Shown piece by piece: positions 17,390 to 25,349 of a DNA stretch of 64,000 nucleotides (positions are counted from its first letter, which is position 1; the number at the start of each line of letters is the position of its first letter). Origin of the DNA: Micromonospora lutea (lineage in GTDB: Bacteria; Actinomycetota; Actinomycetes; Mycobacteriales; Micromonosporaceae); NCBI RefSeq assembly GCF_016863535.1, contig NZ_BOPB01000030.1, positions 62,001 through 126,000 of the forward strand. The letters run 5' to 3'. The notes below the pieces were generated by a model, which was not told where the DNA came from, did no database searches, and saw only the letters and a program-made list of their open reading frames with translations. The position numbers and the translations under genes are program-made.

Positions 17390-18256
17390 TCAGCCCTTCA
17401 CGGCTCCGGTGAGTCCGCCGACGATCCGGCGTTGGAACAGGCTGAAGAACACCAGCGCCGGGATCATCGACAGGGAGGTGAACGCCAGCACCTTCGCCGT
17501 GTCGACCGAGTACTGCGAGGCGAAGGCCTGCACGCCGAGTGGCAGCGTGAAGGTCTCCTCCCGGTTCAGGATGAACAGCGGCAGCAGGTATCCGTTCCAG
17601 CTCTGGATGAAGGTCAGGATGCCCACGGTGATGACCCCCGGCATGGCCAGCGGCAGCACCATCCGCCAGAAGAAGCCCAACCGGCCGCAGCCGTCGATCG
17701 ACGCCGCCTCCTGGATCTCGTCGGGGATGGCCCGTACGAAGGGAACCAGGATGATGATCGTCATCGGGATGCCGAAGCCGATCTGCGGGAGGATCACTCC
17801 CGGCAGCGTGTTCATCAGTCCGAGGTTCTTGATCAGGATGTACAGCGGCGTGATCGCCACGGTCAGCGGGAACATCAAGCCGGCGGCGAAGAGCGAGTAC
17901 ATCGCGCCTCGGCCCCAGAACTTGTACCGGGCGATGATGAAGCTGGTCATCAGGCCGAGGGTGACCACCCCCGCCGTGGTGAACAGGGCGACGATTGTGG
18001 AGTTCACCACCTGCCGCCAGAACGTGCCGCCGGTCAGCACGTCGAGGTAGTTCTCCACCTGCCACGGGTTGGGCAACCCGGCGGGGTCGGTGGTGATCTG
18101 CGCGTTCGTGCGGAAGCCACCGAGGATGATGTAGATGACCGGCGCCAGCATCGTCGCGATGAGCAGCAACGCGACGAAGTAGACGGACGGGCTTCCCCAT
18201 GCCAGTCGCTGGCGGGGTCGCCTTGCCCGGCGCCCGAACACGGCGGTCGCGGCCAT
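17390..18256 (-). CDS. Sugar ABC transporter permease (MalG type)
   Basis: A 288-residue inner-membrane permease of a CUT1 carbohydrate importer. About six transmembrane helices are visible, and the cytoplasmic EAA loop reads EAASIDGCGRLGF, where the shared ATPase docks. The C-terminus (GGLTGAVKG) is typical of MalG-like proteins. The ATG at 18256 overlaps the stop of the partner permease by one base (TGATG), and GGAGGGAGG precedes it, so the pair is translationally coupled. It is the last gene of a binding protein-permease-permease operon and ends at the terminator at 17325. No ATPase gene is present; actinobacteria commonly use a shared MsiK for this. Confidence 0.92.
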   Translation of the reverse strand: MAATAVFGRRARRPRQRLAWGSPSVYFVALLLIATMLAPVIYIILGGFRTNAQITTDPAGLPNPWQVENYLDVLTGGTFWRQVVNSTIVALFTTAGVVTLGLMTSFIIARYKFWGRGAMYSLFAAGLMFPLTVAITPLYILIKNLGLMNTLPGVILPQIGFGIPMTIIILVPFVRAIPDEIQEAASIDGCGRLGFFWRMVLPLAMPGVITVGILTFIQSWNGYLLPLFILNREETFTLPLGVQAFASQYSVDTAKVLAFTSLSMIPALVFFSLFQRRIVGGLTGAVKG

Positions 18257-19278
18257 CAGCGCCTCCCTCCGGTGATCGCGCCCTCGGTGTCTCGGCGCAG
18301 GACGAACCGCTGGTAGAACAGAGCGGCGACGAGCGAGATGAAGAACAGGACCACGGCGACCGCGTTGCCGTACCCGTACTCTCCGGCGGTCCGGCCGTTG
18401 GCGACCATGTAGGTGGCCATCGTCGACGTGCCGGCGGTGTCGGCGATGTACTGGCCCCAGATGATGTAGACCAGATCGAACAACTGCAGCGCGCCGATCA
18501 TCGACAGGAAGGCCCAGATGCGGATCGTCGGCCCGAGCAGCGGCAGTGTGATGCGACGTTGGATCTGCCAGTACGACGCCCCGTCGATCGCCGCGGCCTC
18601 CGTCAGTTCCTCGGGGATGCCCTGCAACCCCGCGAGGAAGAGGATCACGGCGAAGCCGATGTACTTCCAGGTGAGGATGCCCATCAGCGTCCAGATCGCG
18701 ATCTTCGGGTCGGAGAGCCATTCGCTCTGCAACCAGCCCAGCCCGACCTTCCCGAGGACGGCGTTGACGACGCCGTCGCCGTGCAGCATCAGGCTCCAAC
18801 CGGTGCCGACGACCACCTCGGAGATCACGTAGGGGACGAAGATGAGCACCCGGATGAGCGTCTGCCCCCGGATCTGCCGGTTCAGCAGCAGGGCGAGCAG
18901 GACGGCCGCCGGCCCCTGGAGCAGCAGCGACAACACCACGATGGTGCCGTTGTGGCGCAGGGCGGCGAGGAAGGTGCTGTCCTCGAGGATGAGCAGGTAG
19001 TTACGGAAGCCGACGAAGTCCTCGGCCGGCCCGTAACCCTGCCAGCTGAAGAAACCGTAGTAGGCGGCCATGGCCACGGGCAGGATGACGAAGGACAGGA
19101 ACACGATCAGTGTCGGTCCTGTCATCAGCGCGATTTCCAGCCGGGCCGGCCAGCCGATGCCCTTGCGTCTGCGGCGCGGGGCCGGGGGCGACACGACCGG
19201 CGTGTCACCCCCGACCTTCGTCAGACCCGGTGCCGGGTCCGGCGCGAGCCGTACGCTCTCGTGTTGCGTTTCAGCCAT
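18256..19278 (-). CDS. Sugar ABC transporter permease (MalF type)
   Basis: A 340-residue permease partner with a basic cytoplasmic N-terminus (PAPRRRRKG) before the first membrane helix (IALMTGPTLIVFLSFVILP). The EAA motif reads EAAAIDGASYWQ. The ATG at 19278 follows the binding-protein stop by 10 bases, and the stop overlaps the MalG-type gene. MalF and MalG form the heterodimeric channel for an oligosaccharide or monosaccharide. The substrate is not readable from the permeases. Confidence 0.92.
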   Translation of the reverse strand: MAETQHESVRLAPDPAPGLTKVGGDTPVVSPPAPRRRRKGIGWPARLEIALMTGPTLIVFLSFVILPVAMAAYYGFFSWQGYGPAEDFVGFRNYLLILEDSTFLAALRHNGTIVVLSLLLQGPAAVLLALLLNRQIRGQTLIRVLIFVPYVISEVVVGTGWSLMLHGDGVVNAVLGKVGLGWLQSEWLSDPKIAIWTLMGILTWKYIGFAVILFLAGLQGIPEELTEAAAIDGASYWQIQRRITLPLLGPTIRIWAFLSMIGALQLFDLVYIIWGQYIADTAGTSTMATYMVANGRTAGEYGYGNAVAVVLFFISLVAALFYQRFVLRRDTEGAITGGRR

Positions 19279-19288
19279 GACGGTCGGA

Positions 19289-20587
19289 CTACTGAGCCCT
19301 CTTGGCGGCGGTCTTGACCGCGTCGACGATGCTCTGCGGGTCCCCCTTACCGGCCAGCATGTTCACCACGGCGGTGTTCAGGGCGTTGCCGACGTTCTGG
19401 CCGTAGACCGTGTCGAGCCACTGCGAGACGAACGGCGCCTGGTTGTAGGCGGTGAGGATGGACTTAAGGTGCGGCTCGGTGATCGCGGCCTGCGCCTCGC
19501 TGTTCACCGGCGGAGCGCTGAACGCCTCGTAGTAGGCCTTCTGCACGTCGGTGCGCGCGATGTAGTTCAGGAAGGTGGTGCACTCGGCCTTGGGGGCCTG
19601 CGCCGAGCAGGAGTAGCCGTCGACGCCACCGAGAATGGCTCCGGGCTGACCGGCGCCGCCCTCGATGCTCGGGAAGGGGAACCAGTCCAGGTCGGGCAGC
19701 GGCTTCTTGTCCGGGGTGAGGTCGCCGATGACGCCCGGGTTCCAGGCACCCATCAGCTCCATGGCCGCCTTGTGGTTGGCGAGCAGACCGGCGGAGCTGC
19801 CGGCGCCCTGCTGCGCCGAGGTGGTCAGGAAGCCGTTGTTGAAGGGCTCGGTCGCGGCGAAGTTCTGCACGTCCTGACCGGCCTTGAGCCAGCAGGGGTC
19901 GTCGAAGTTCATCGTCTGACCGGCCTGGGTGATCGTCTCCGAGCTGCACTCACGCAGCGCGAAGAAGTAGTAGTAGAAGGCGGCCGGCCAGGCGTCCTTG
20001 GCGCCGAGGGCGATCGGCTGCACGCCCGCCGTCTTCAGCTTCTGCACGGCGGACTGGAGCTCGGCGAGGGTGGCCGGGGGCTGGGTGATGCCCGCCTTGG
20101 CGAACAGGTCCTTGCTGTAGAAGAAGCCACCGGGCAGCACCGCCACCGGCATCGCGTAGACCTTGCCGTCGATCGTCTGCGCGGTGAACGAGCCCTCCGA
20201 GATCACCTTCTTGGTGTCATCGGTGATCGAGTCGGTGATGTCCAGCAACTGGCCGGCCTTGACCATCGCGGCCATCTTGCCGCCGCCGCGCTGCATGAAC
20301 ACGTCGGGGGCGTCGCCGGAGTTGAGGGCGGTCTGGAGCTTGCCGTCCAGGTCCTCGTTTTGGATCGACTGAATCTCGATCTTGATGTTCTGGTTGGCGG
20401 CCTGGAAGTCGGCGACGGTCTTCTCCCAGAAGGCCTTGCCCTCGCCGGTGGTGGCGTTGTGCCAGAAGCTCATCGTCACCGAGCCGTCACTGTTGCGGCC
20501 TTCCGAGTCGTCACCGCCGCAGGCCGCCGTCGCCAGCACGCCGGTTGCCAGCGCTACCGAAACAGCCAGTAGTTTTCTCGCCCTCAT
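19289..20587 (-). CDS. Sugar-binding lipoprotein of ABC transporter
   Basis: A 432-residue extracellular solute-binding protein with a lipoprotein signal ending in LATAAC (Cys23) and then GGDDSEG. The mature part follows the CUT1 binding-protein pattern: VTMSFWHNATTGEGKAFWEKT at the start, then GDAPDVFMQRGGG, and a tryptophan-rich C-terminal lobe. The ATG at 20587 has GAGGAAG seven bases upstream. First gene of the operon, it is preceded by a 647-base region with a LacI-type palindrome. Beta-glucosides, GlcNAc or xylo-oligosaccharides are all plausible ligands, and sequence alone does not decide between them. Confidence 0.9.
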   Translation of the reverse strand: MRARKLLAVSVALATGVLATAACGGDDSEGRNSDGSVTMSFWHNATTGEGKAFWEKTVADFQAANQNIKIEIQSIQNEDLDGKLQTALNSGDAPDVFMQRGGGKMAAMVKAGQLLDITDSITDDTKKVISEGSFTAQTIDGKVYAMPVAVLPGGFFYSKDLFAKAGITQPPATLAELQSAVQKLKTAGVQPIALGAKDAWPAAFYYYFFALRECSSETITQAGQTMNFDDPCWLKAGQDVQNFAATEPFNNGFLTTSAQQGAGSSAGLLANHKAAMELMGAWNPGVIGDLTPDKKPLPDLDWFPFPSIEGGAGQPGAILGGVDGYSCSAQAPKAECTTFLNYIARTDVQKAYYEAFSAPPVNSEAQAAITEPHLKSILTAYNQAPFVSQWLDTVYGQNVGNALNTAVVNMLAGKGDPQSIVDAVKTAAKRAQ

Positions 20588-21234
20588 CAATCTTCCTCTC
20601 TCGCCAAGTCTGCCCACCAGAAACTCCCCTGCGGACGGCCCTGCCGGCCAGAACGTGCATCGAGGGGACGCCGAGGGTTGTCTCCTGTCGACAGGCGCTG
20701 GTCCGGGCTCGGTTCGCGGTCACATCGTGATCAACCTCGGAGTGACCCCGGCCACCGACGGCCAAAACGGTCGCAGACTTATCCGAAAAAAACAAGACAC
20801 GTTTCCGAAACTTCCGTGGCGCGGGACTGGATGGGCCGACCGCACTGCTGACGCGGGCCTATCGACGGCGGGAACAGGCGGGTTGCGGAGGTGGCTCTGC
20901 GTGACAAGGTGTTTGCGCTAACAAGTACTGGTACGTGCTCTCGCCCGAATCGTCCAGTAGGTCGGCTGAGGGCAGCTCCGCCGCCGTCCGGCGGGTCGGC
21001 CGGCCACACTTCGGTCCCGGAAAAATCCCGGTAGGCCTCAGGATGTCGGTTACCCCGGGCTGATTGGGACGAATCAGTCCAGTCCCGGTCACGACCCTGA
21101 CCCGAACAACGGCGGCGGCGGGGCGCGGGTGGATCTCGGAAACCCCGGTTGGTCACGCTTACATCAGCTTTTCAGTGGAGCTTGTCAGCGGCAGCGGGTG
21201 CACGGTGACCAGAGGCGGAAACTGCAACGAGGAC
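20588..21234. other. Long intergenic region, promoter side of the ABC operon
   Basis: No credible gene was found in these 647 bases, although short open frames exist. Besides the operator-like palindrome at 20910-20923 there is a perfect 12-bp palindrome, CCTGTCGACAGG, at 20684-20695, and a CGAAACTTCCG at 20807-20817 that is one base off the xylan-operator pattern seen later. Two transcripts meet here, because the anti-sigma gene also ends at its right edge. Confidence 0.5.
20910..20923. promoter_or_regulatory. LacI-type operator candidate
   Basis: TGTTTGCGCTAACA is an almost perfect 14-bp palindrome centred on CG (one mismatched pair). This is the architecture of LacI-family operators. It lies 323 bases upstream of the sugar-binding protein ATG. 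No regulator gene is adjacent, so the regulator would be encoded elsewhere. Confidence 0.5.
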
Positions 21235-21978
21235 TCATTCCAGGGTGACGGCGATCGCGACCGCTTCGGACAGGGTCAGGTCGCCCTCCAGCCGATAGGT
21301 CACCCCGGCGTCCTCCCAGATCAGGGTCGCGGCGGCGAGTCGCGCGCTCTCCTGGCGGACGCGCCCGTCGCGGTCGAGGTAGGAAACCGGGTGCGGGCCG
21401 CCGACCCAGATCGCACCGGCCGCACCGACCGACGTCCATTGGGCTCCCGACCCACCGGCCTGCTTGAAGAAGACCGGATCGAGTCCGCCATCGAAGGTGT
21501 CCAGACGTACGGTGCCGCTCCGGTAGAGCAAGGTCGCCACCCGGTAGCTGCCGGCGTCGTCCGGGTCGGCCAGCAGTGTCCGTTCGGGTGGACCCAGCGC
21601 GGCGGGGGTCCGGATCGGGAAACGCACCAGCCGCTGAGCCTCGTCGAGAGCGGCGGACCGTTGTGCCGGCGGCGGCGACGGAACGCCGGTCGGCGGCGTC
21701 AGGGCTGGGGCGGTGCTGGAGGTGCTGATGGTGATGCCGGCGAAACGCAGCAGGCCCGCCACCGCGTCGGCCAGCGCGGCCCGACCCGGCGGCAGCACCG
21801 CCACCAGTAGCGCGGCCAGCGCCGCAGCCAACGCGTACCGCCAGCGCCGTCGGCGTGCGACGCGGCGGGTGCGCGGAGTGGTGGCCAGCCGGGCGCGGAC
21901 CTGCGCCGCGACCTGCGGCGGCTCGGGGGTCTCCAACCAGGTGGCCAGGTCGCGTAGCTCCCGCTCCAGGTCATCCAC
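21235..21978 (-). CDS. Anti-sigma-factor-like membrane protein
   Basis: A 247-residue single-pass membrane protein. Residues 1-60 are cytoplasmic, acidic then arginine-rich (LERELRDLATWLE ... RRVARRRR). One transmembrane helix follows (YALAAALAALLVAVLPPG), and the rest is an extracytoplasmic domain with a proline-rich start and beta-rich end. The GTG at 21978 overlaps the sigma-factor stop by eight bases, so the two are translationally coupled. That pairing and topology fit a membrane anti-sigma factor that holds the ECF sigma factor until a signal arrives. No zinc-binding anti-sigma (ZAS) motif was seen, so the type is unassigned. Confidence 0.75.
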   Translation of the reverse strand: MDDLERELRDLATWLETPEPPQVAAQVRARLATTPRTRRVARRRRWRYALAAALAALLVAVLPPGRAALADAVAGLLRFAGITISTSSTAPALTPPTGVPSPPPAQRSAALDEAQRLVRFPIRTPAALGPPERTLLADPDDAGSYRVATLLYRSGTVRLDTFDGGLDPVFFKQAGGSGAQWTSVGAAGAIWVGGPHPVSYLDRDGRVRQESARLAAATLIWEDAGVTYRLEGDLTLSEAVAIAVTLE

Positions 21979-22546
21979 GGCTGGCCTCCTCCACCGAGAG
22001 CAGGCCACGCAGCTTCGCCAGCGCGCGCGAGGTGCGCGACTTCACGGTGCCCCGGGGCCAGCCCAGCGTGGTGACCGTCTCGTCCTCACTGAGGTCCAGC
22101 AGGAACCGGCAGACGATCACCTCCCGGTCCCGGGACGGCAGCGACCGCAGGGCCCGCACGAGCGCGGCCCGACGCTCCCCGGCGAGGACCGCACCGACGG
22201 CGTCGTCCTCGGCGACCTCCGAGCCCGGCTGCACCCGCGCGGCGCGCAGCACCAGGCCGTTGCGCCGCTCCCGGGTACGGTGCAGGTTGCGCGTCTCGTT
22301 GGCCACGATAGCCAGCAGCCAGGAGCGGAACGACGACTCGCCGCGGTAGCGGTCGATTTTGCGGTACCCCTTCACGAACGCCTCCTGGATGACGTCCTCG
22401 GCGTCGGAACCCGCGCCGAGCAGCACCGCGGTGCGGTACGCGGCCGCGGTGTGCCGGGTGACCAGGGATTCGTACGCCTCCAGGTCACCTGCCTGAGCGC
22501 GGGTGACGAACTGCTCGTCGTCCAGTGCAACCTCCGGTGGGATCAC
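21971..22546 (-). CDS. ECF-type RNA polymerase sigma factor
   Basis: A sigma-70-family extracytoplasmic-function factor of about 191 residues. Region 2 shows YRTAVLLGAGSDAEDVIQEAF and SSFRSWLLAIVANETRNL. Region 4 shows LPSRDREVIVCRFLLDLSE followed by GWPRGTVKSRTSRAL, the DNA-reading helix-turn-helix for the -35 box. The start is uncertain: the GTG at 22546 is used, but GTG codons at 22552 and 22558 are also in frame and none has a well-spaced Shine-Dalgarno sequence. It shares an operon with the anti-sigma-like protein and is divergent from a Tat lipoprotein about 80 bases away, a likely regulatory target. Confidence 0.88.
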   Translation of the reverse strand: MIPPEVALDDEQFVTRAQAGDLEAYESLVTRHTAAAYRTAVLLGAGSDAEDVIQEAFVKGYRKIDRYRGESSFRSWLLAIVANETRNLHRTRERRNGLVLRAARVQPGSEVAEDDAVGAVLAGERRAALVRALRSLPSRDREVIVCRFLLDLSEDETVTTLGWPRGTVKSRTSRALAKLRGLLSVEEASRG

Positions 22547-22626
22547 TCCTACTGACACCGCCGGGGCGGAGGAGGTTCCACCGCGTCGAGTGGGAACCCG
22601 GGACGGTCCCACGGTGTCACCGGGTC

Positions 22627-23880
22627 ATGATGGCGAACACGACGATTTCGCGGCGTACCCTGCTGACCGCGCTGGCCGGCGCCGGAGCCGCCGCCCTGAC
22701 CGGCTGCGATCCGGCCGCTACCCCGGCCGTCGCCGACCCGTTGCCGGACCCGCTGCTTGTCGCGGTCGACGGTGGCCTGACCGTGTTGCGTGGCACCGAC
22801 CGGCAGACGATCGGTGCCGGAGTGGCCACCGCCGACGGGCGGCTGGTGTACGTGGCTGCCCCGGACGGCGCCGACACGGCCCTGTGGCGCGTCGACGCCG
22901 GTCGGGGCGACGCCACCGAGCGGGTGCGGCTGCCGGGCCGGTGGGTGCCGCAGACCGTCTCGGCCGACGGCCGCCGGCTGGCGCTGACCACGGAACGGCT
23001 CAGCGTCACCGGGGACCGCCCCGCCGGGCGCGACGAGACGCTGGTGTTGGTCGCTGACGCCGGTGGCGTACGGCAGCGGCTGCGGCTGCCGGGCAACTTC
23101 GTGCCGGAGGCGTTCACCCACGACCTCGCCGGGCTGTTCGTGCTGGAATGGCTGCCACCGGCGGCGCCGGACCACTACCGGGTGCGCCTGGTCGATCTCG
23201 CCAGCGGGGTCGCCGGTCCGCTGCTGACCCGTGACAAGACCCCGGTTCCGGAGGGCGCCGAAGAGGAAATGCGCGGCGACGGGCGGCAGGCGGTGCTGGC
23301 CCCGAACCGCACGGTGCTCTACACGCTGTACACCCACCAGCCCGACCACCAGCACACCCGGGACCGGATCAGTGGTCGGCCGGGCAGCGACGTACACGCT
23401 TTCGTACACACGCTGCACCTCGAACAGCGGTGGGCGTACTGCGTGGACCTGCCGCATCCGTTCGGGGAGGGTGCCGCCGACGGCCACGCCATGGCGATCA
23501 CCCCCGATGGCGGCCGGCTCTACGTCGCCGACGTCGGTTCCGGCACCGTCGCGGAGATCTCCACCGAGGATCTGACCGTACGCCGTACGACCACCCTCGC
23601 CACCAGCGGTGCTCCGGCGTACGCGGCGGCCTCCGCCAAGCGGCTGTTCCTGGGTTCCGGTACCGGGGTGCGGGCCGTGGACCTGGCCGGTCTGACGGTC
23701 ACCGCCGAGCGGGTGGCAGGCGACCCGGTCACGGGTCTCGTGCTCAGCCCGGACGGCAGCCGTCTCTACCTGGGTCATCGGGCAGCGGTGTCCTGGCAGG
23801 ACCCGGTCACCGGAGGCCAACTCGGTCGCGCCGCCGTGCCCGGCCTGGTGGGCCTGCACGGCCCTGCCCGGCCGGCCTGA
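22627..23880 (+). CDS. Tat-exported beta-propeller lipoprotein
   Basis: A 417-residue protein with a twin-arginine lipoprotein signal: SRRTLLTALAGAGAAALTGC (Cys27 as lipid site). The mature part is built of YVTN/WD-like repeats, such as GRLVYVAAPDGADTALWRVD, AITPDGGRLYVADVGSG and LVLSPDGSRLYLGHR. A seven-bladed propeller in the cell envelope is inferred. Two consecutive ATGs (22627 and 22630) can start it; no strong ribosome binding site is visible. It is divergent from the ECF sigma/anti-sigma pair, so the two may be co-regulated. No enzymatic motif was found. Confidence 0.8.
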   Translation: MMANTTISRRTLLTALAGAGAAALTGCDPAATPAVADPLPDPLLVAVDGGLTVLRGTDRQTIGAGVATADGRLVYVAAPDGADTALWRVDAGRGDATERVRLPGRWVPQTVSADGRRLALTTERLSVTGDRPAGRDETLVLVADAGGVRQRLRLPGNFVPEAFTHDLAGLFVLEWLPPAAPDHYRVRLVDLASGVAGPLLTRDKTPVPEGAEEEMRGDGRQAVLAPNRTVLYTLYTHQPDHQHTRDRISGRPGSDVHAFVHTLHLEQRWAYCVDLPHPFGEGAADGHAMAITPDGGRLYVADVGSGTVAEISTEDLTVRRTTTLATSGAPAYAAASAKRLFLGSGTGVRAVDLAGLTVTAERVAGDPVTGLVLSPDGSRLYLGHRAAVSWQDPVTGGQLGRAAVPGLVGLHGPARPA

Positions 23881-23891
23881 CCGGGTACGCC

Positions 23892-25349
23892 TCAACGGGC
23901 GTGCGCCGCGGCCAGATCGGCGAGCAGGCCCTCACAACTGCGGGCCACGACCTGCGCGCCACGTCGCTGCGGCAACGCCAGTGCCGGGTCCTCGGCCCGT
24001 TCCCGCCACCGCCAGCGCGCCTCGGCGGCGGTCTCCCACAGCCAGCTGAGGGTCGCGTCGGGGGCGATCCCGAGCCGGGCAGCCGGGTCGTCACCATCGC
24101 CGCCGACCAACCGCCGCGCCTCGGCCGCGGATTCGGCGTCGAAGCCGAGCCGGCCGTCGCGCAACGCCGCCAGCAGCCGTGACTCGGCGAACTCGTGCGC
24201 GTTGGCGAGAAGCTGCTCCAGCGCGACGAGCAGGTCCCCGGTGGCCGGACCCGGCTCGTCGCGCAGCAGCGTCTCCACGGCCACCAGCGCCGAACGGGCC
24301 TTGAGCACGTGTCGCCGGTCGACGAAGAGGCGGTTGAGCGACTCGCGTAGCTCACCGAGGCCGCTGCGACGGACCAGTTCGGCGGCCAGTGCCACCCGGT
24401 TGTCGCAACCGGTGCGCACGAGGGTGGTCGCCAGGCGGATCCCGACCACACCGAGGCGCTCCAGCAGCGCGTTGCGAGTGGCCGCGGCCAACCCGGCGGG
24501 TGGTTCACCACGGGCGAAGCGTTCGGCGGAGAGCAGGTACGGCTCAAGCTCGGCGCGCGGAACCCGGGCCAGGGCCGCGAGCGCGGCGAACTCGGCCTCG
24601 CCGAGTACCCGGCCGGCCAGGCCGAGCAGCCCGCTGCACGGCACGACCGTCGTGCACAGCGCGTCCACGTGCGGGTTCCGCAGCGATCGCCGGGCGAGCT
24701 GACGAGCGCCGAGCAGCGCGTCGACGCGGCCACCACCGGATTCGTCCACCCGGGACAGCACCATGATGGTGTGGACCGGTGCGGCCTGTCCGACGACTCC
24801 GTCCCGGGTGGCTTCCAGGGCGCGCAGGTCGGCACCCCGGGCGTCGCGGGTCAGGTACAGCAGCGCGTCGGACTCGCGCAGCACCCGCTGCAGCACCGGA
24901 TCCGACGCCTGCTCGTCGGCCCCGCCGACCGCCGGAGTGTCCAGCAGGGTCACCTGCCGCAGCGAGCGCGCCGGCCAGCGCACCACGATGTCGCGCAGTT
25001 CCCCGGCGCGCCAACCGGTGAGGTCGACCCGCATCCCGGTGCCGGAGCGGGACACCGCCAGTCGCTGTGGCGGATGACCGGGGGAGTACCCGGTCGCGTC
25101 CGGCTGCGGCCCGTCCTCGTACCAGGTGAAGGCGCTCCCGTCGACCGGGGCCACCTCCTCACCCATCAGGGCGTTGAGCAGGGTGGACTTGCCGCTGCGC
25201 CACCCGCCGACGACGGCGACCCGCAATGGCTGGTCGTAGCGGGCCACCTGGTGCCGCAGCACCTCGGTGGCCCGGGGGTTGTCGCGATAGCCGTGCCGGG
25301 CGCGGTGCAGCAGGTCCCGGACCTCGGCGTCCAGCCGTGAACTGGTCAT
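23892..25349 (-). CDS. iniC: Dynamin-like GTPase, IniC homologue
   Basis: A 485-residue dynamin-family GTPase. The P-loop GGWRSGKST (about residues 48-56) is followed by a switch threonine region and the G3-like LLDTPAVGG. The G4-like LSRVDESGG comes next, and the rest is helical. Length and neighbours match mycobacterial IniC (493 residues), which together with IniA belongs to the isoniazid-induced iniBAC operon. Its ATG overlaps the iniA-like stop (ATGA), so the two are translated together. Bacterial dynamins remodel or protect membranes. In mycobacteria the operon responds to cell-wall inhibitors; that role is inferred here. The stop lies 11 bases from the convergent beta-propeller gene. 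Confidence 0.82.
   Translation of the reverse strand: MTSSRLDAEVRDLLHRARHGYRDNPRATEVLRHQVARYDQPLRVAVVGGWRSGKSTLLNALMGEEVAPVDGSAFTWYEDGPQPDATGYSPGHPPQRLAVSRSGTGMRVDLTGWRAGELRDIVVRWPARSLRQVTLLDTPAVGGADEQASDPVLQRVLRESDALLYLTRDARGADLRALEATRDGVVGQAAPVHTIMVLSRVDESGGGRVDALLGARQLARRSLRNPHVDALCTTVVPCSGLLGLAGRVLGEAEFAALAALARVPRAELEPYLLSAERFARGEPPAGLAAATRNALLERLGVVGIRLATTLVRTGCDNRVALAAELVRRSGLGELRESLNRLFVDRRHVLKARSALVAVETLLRDEPGPATGDLLVALEQLLANAHEFAESRLLAALRDGRLGFDAESAAEARRLVGGDGDDPAARLGIAPDATLSWLWETAAEARWRWRERAEDPALALPQRRGAQVVARSCEGLLADLAAAHAR

Noticed and set aside
20779-21156. Possible 125-residue gene in the long intergenic region
   Set aside because: No ribosome binding site, no domain, and codon use unlike neighbours.
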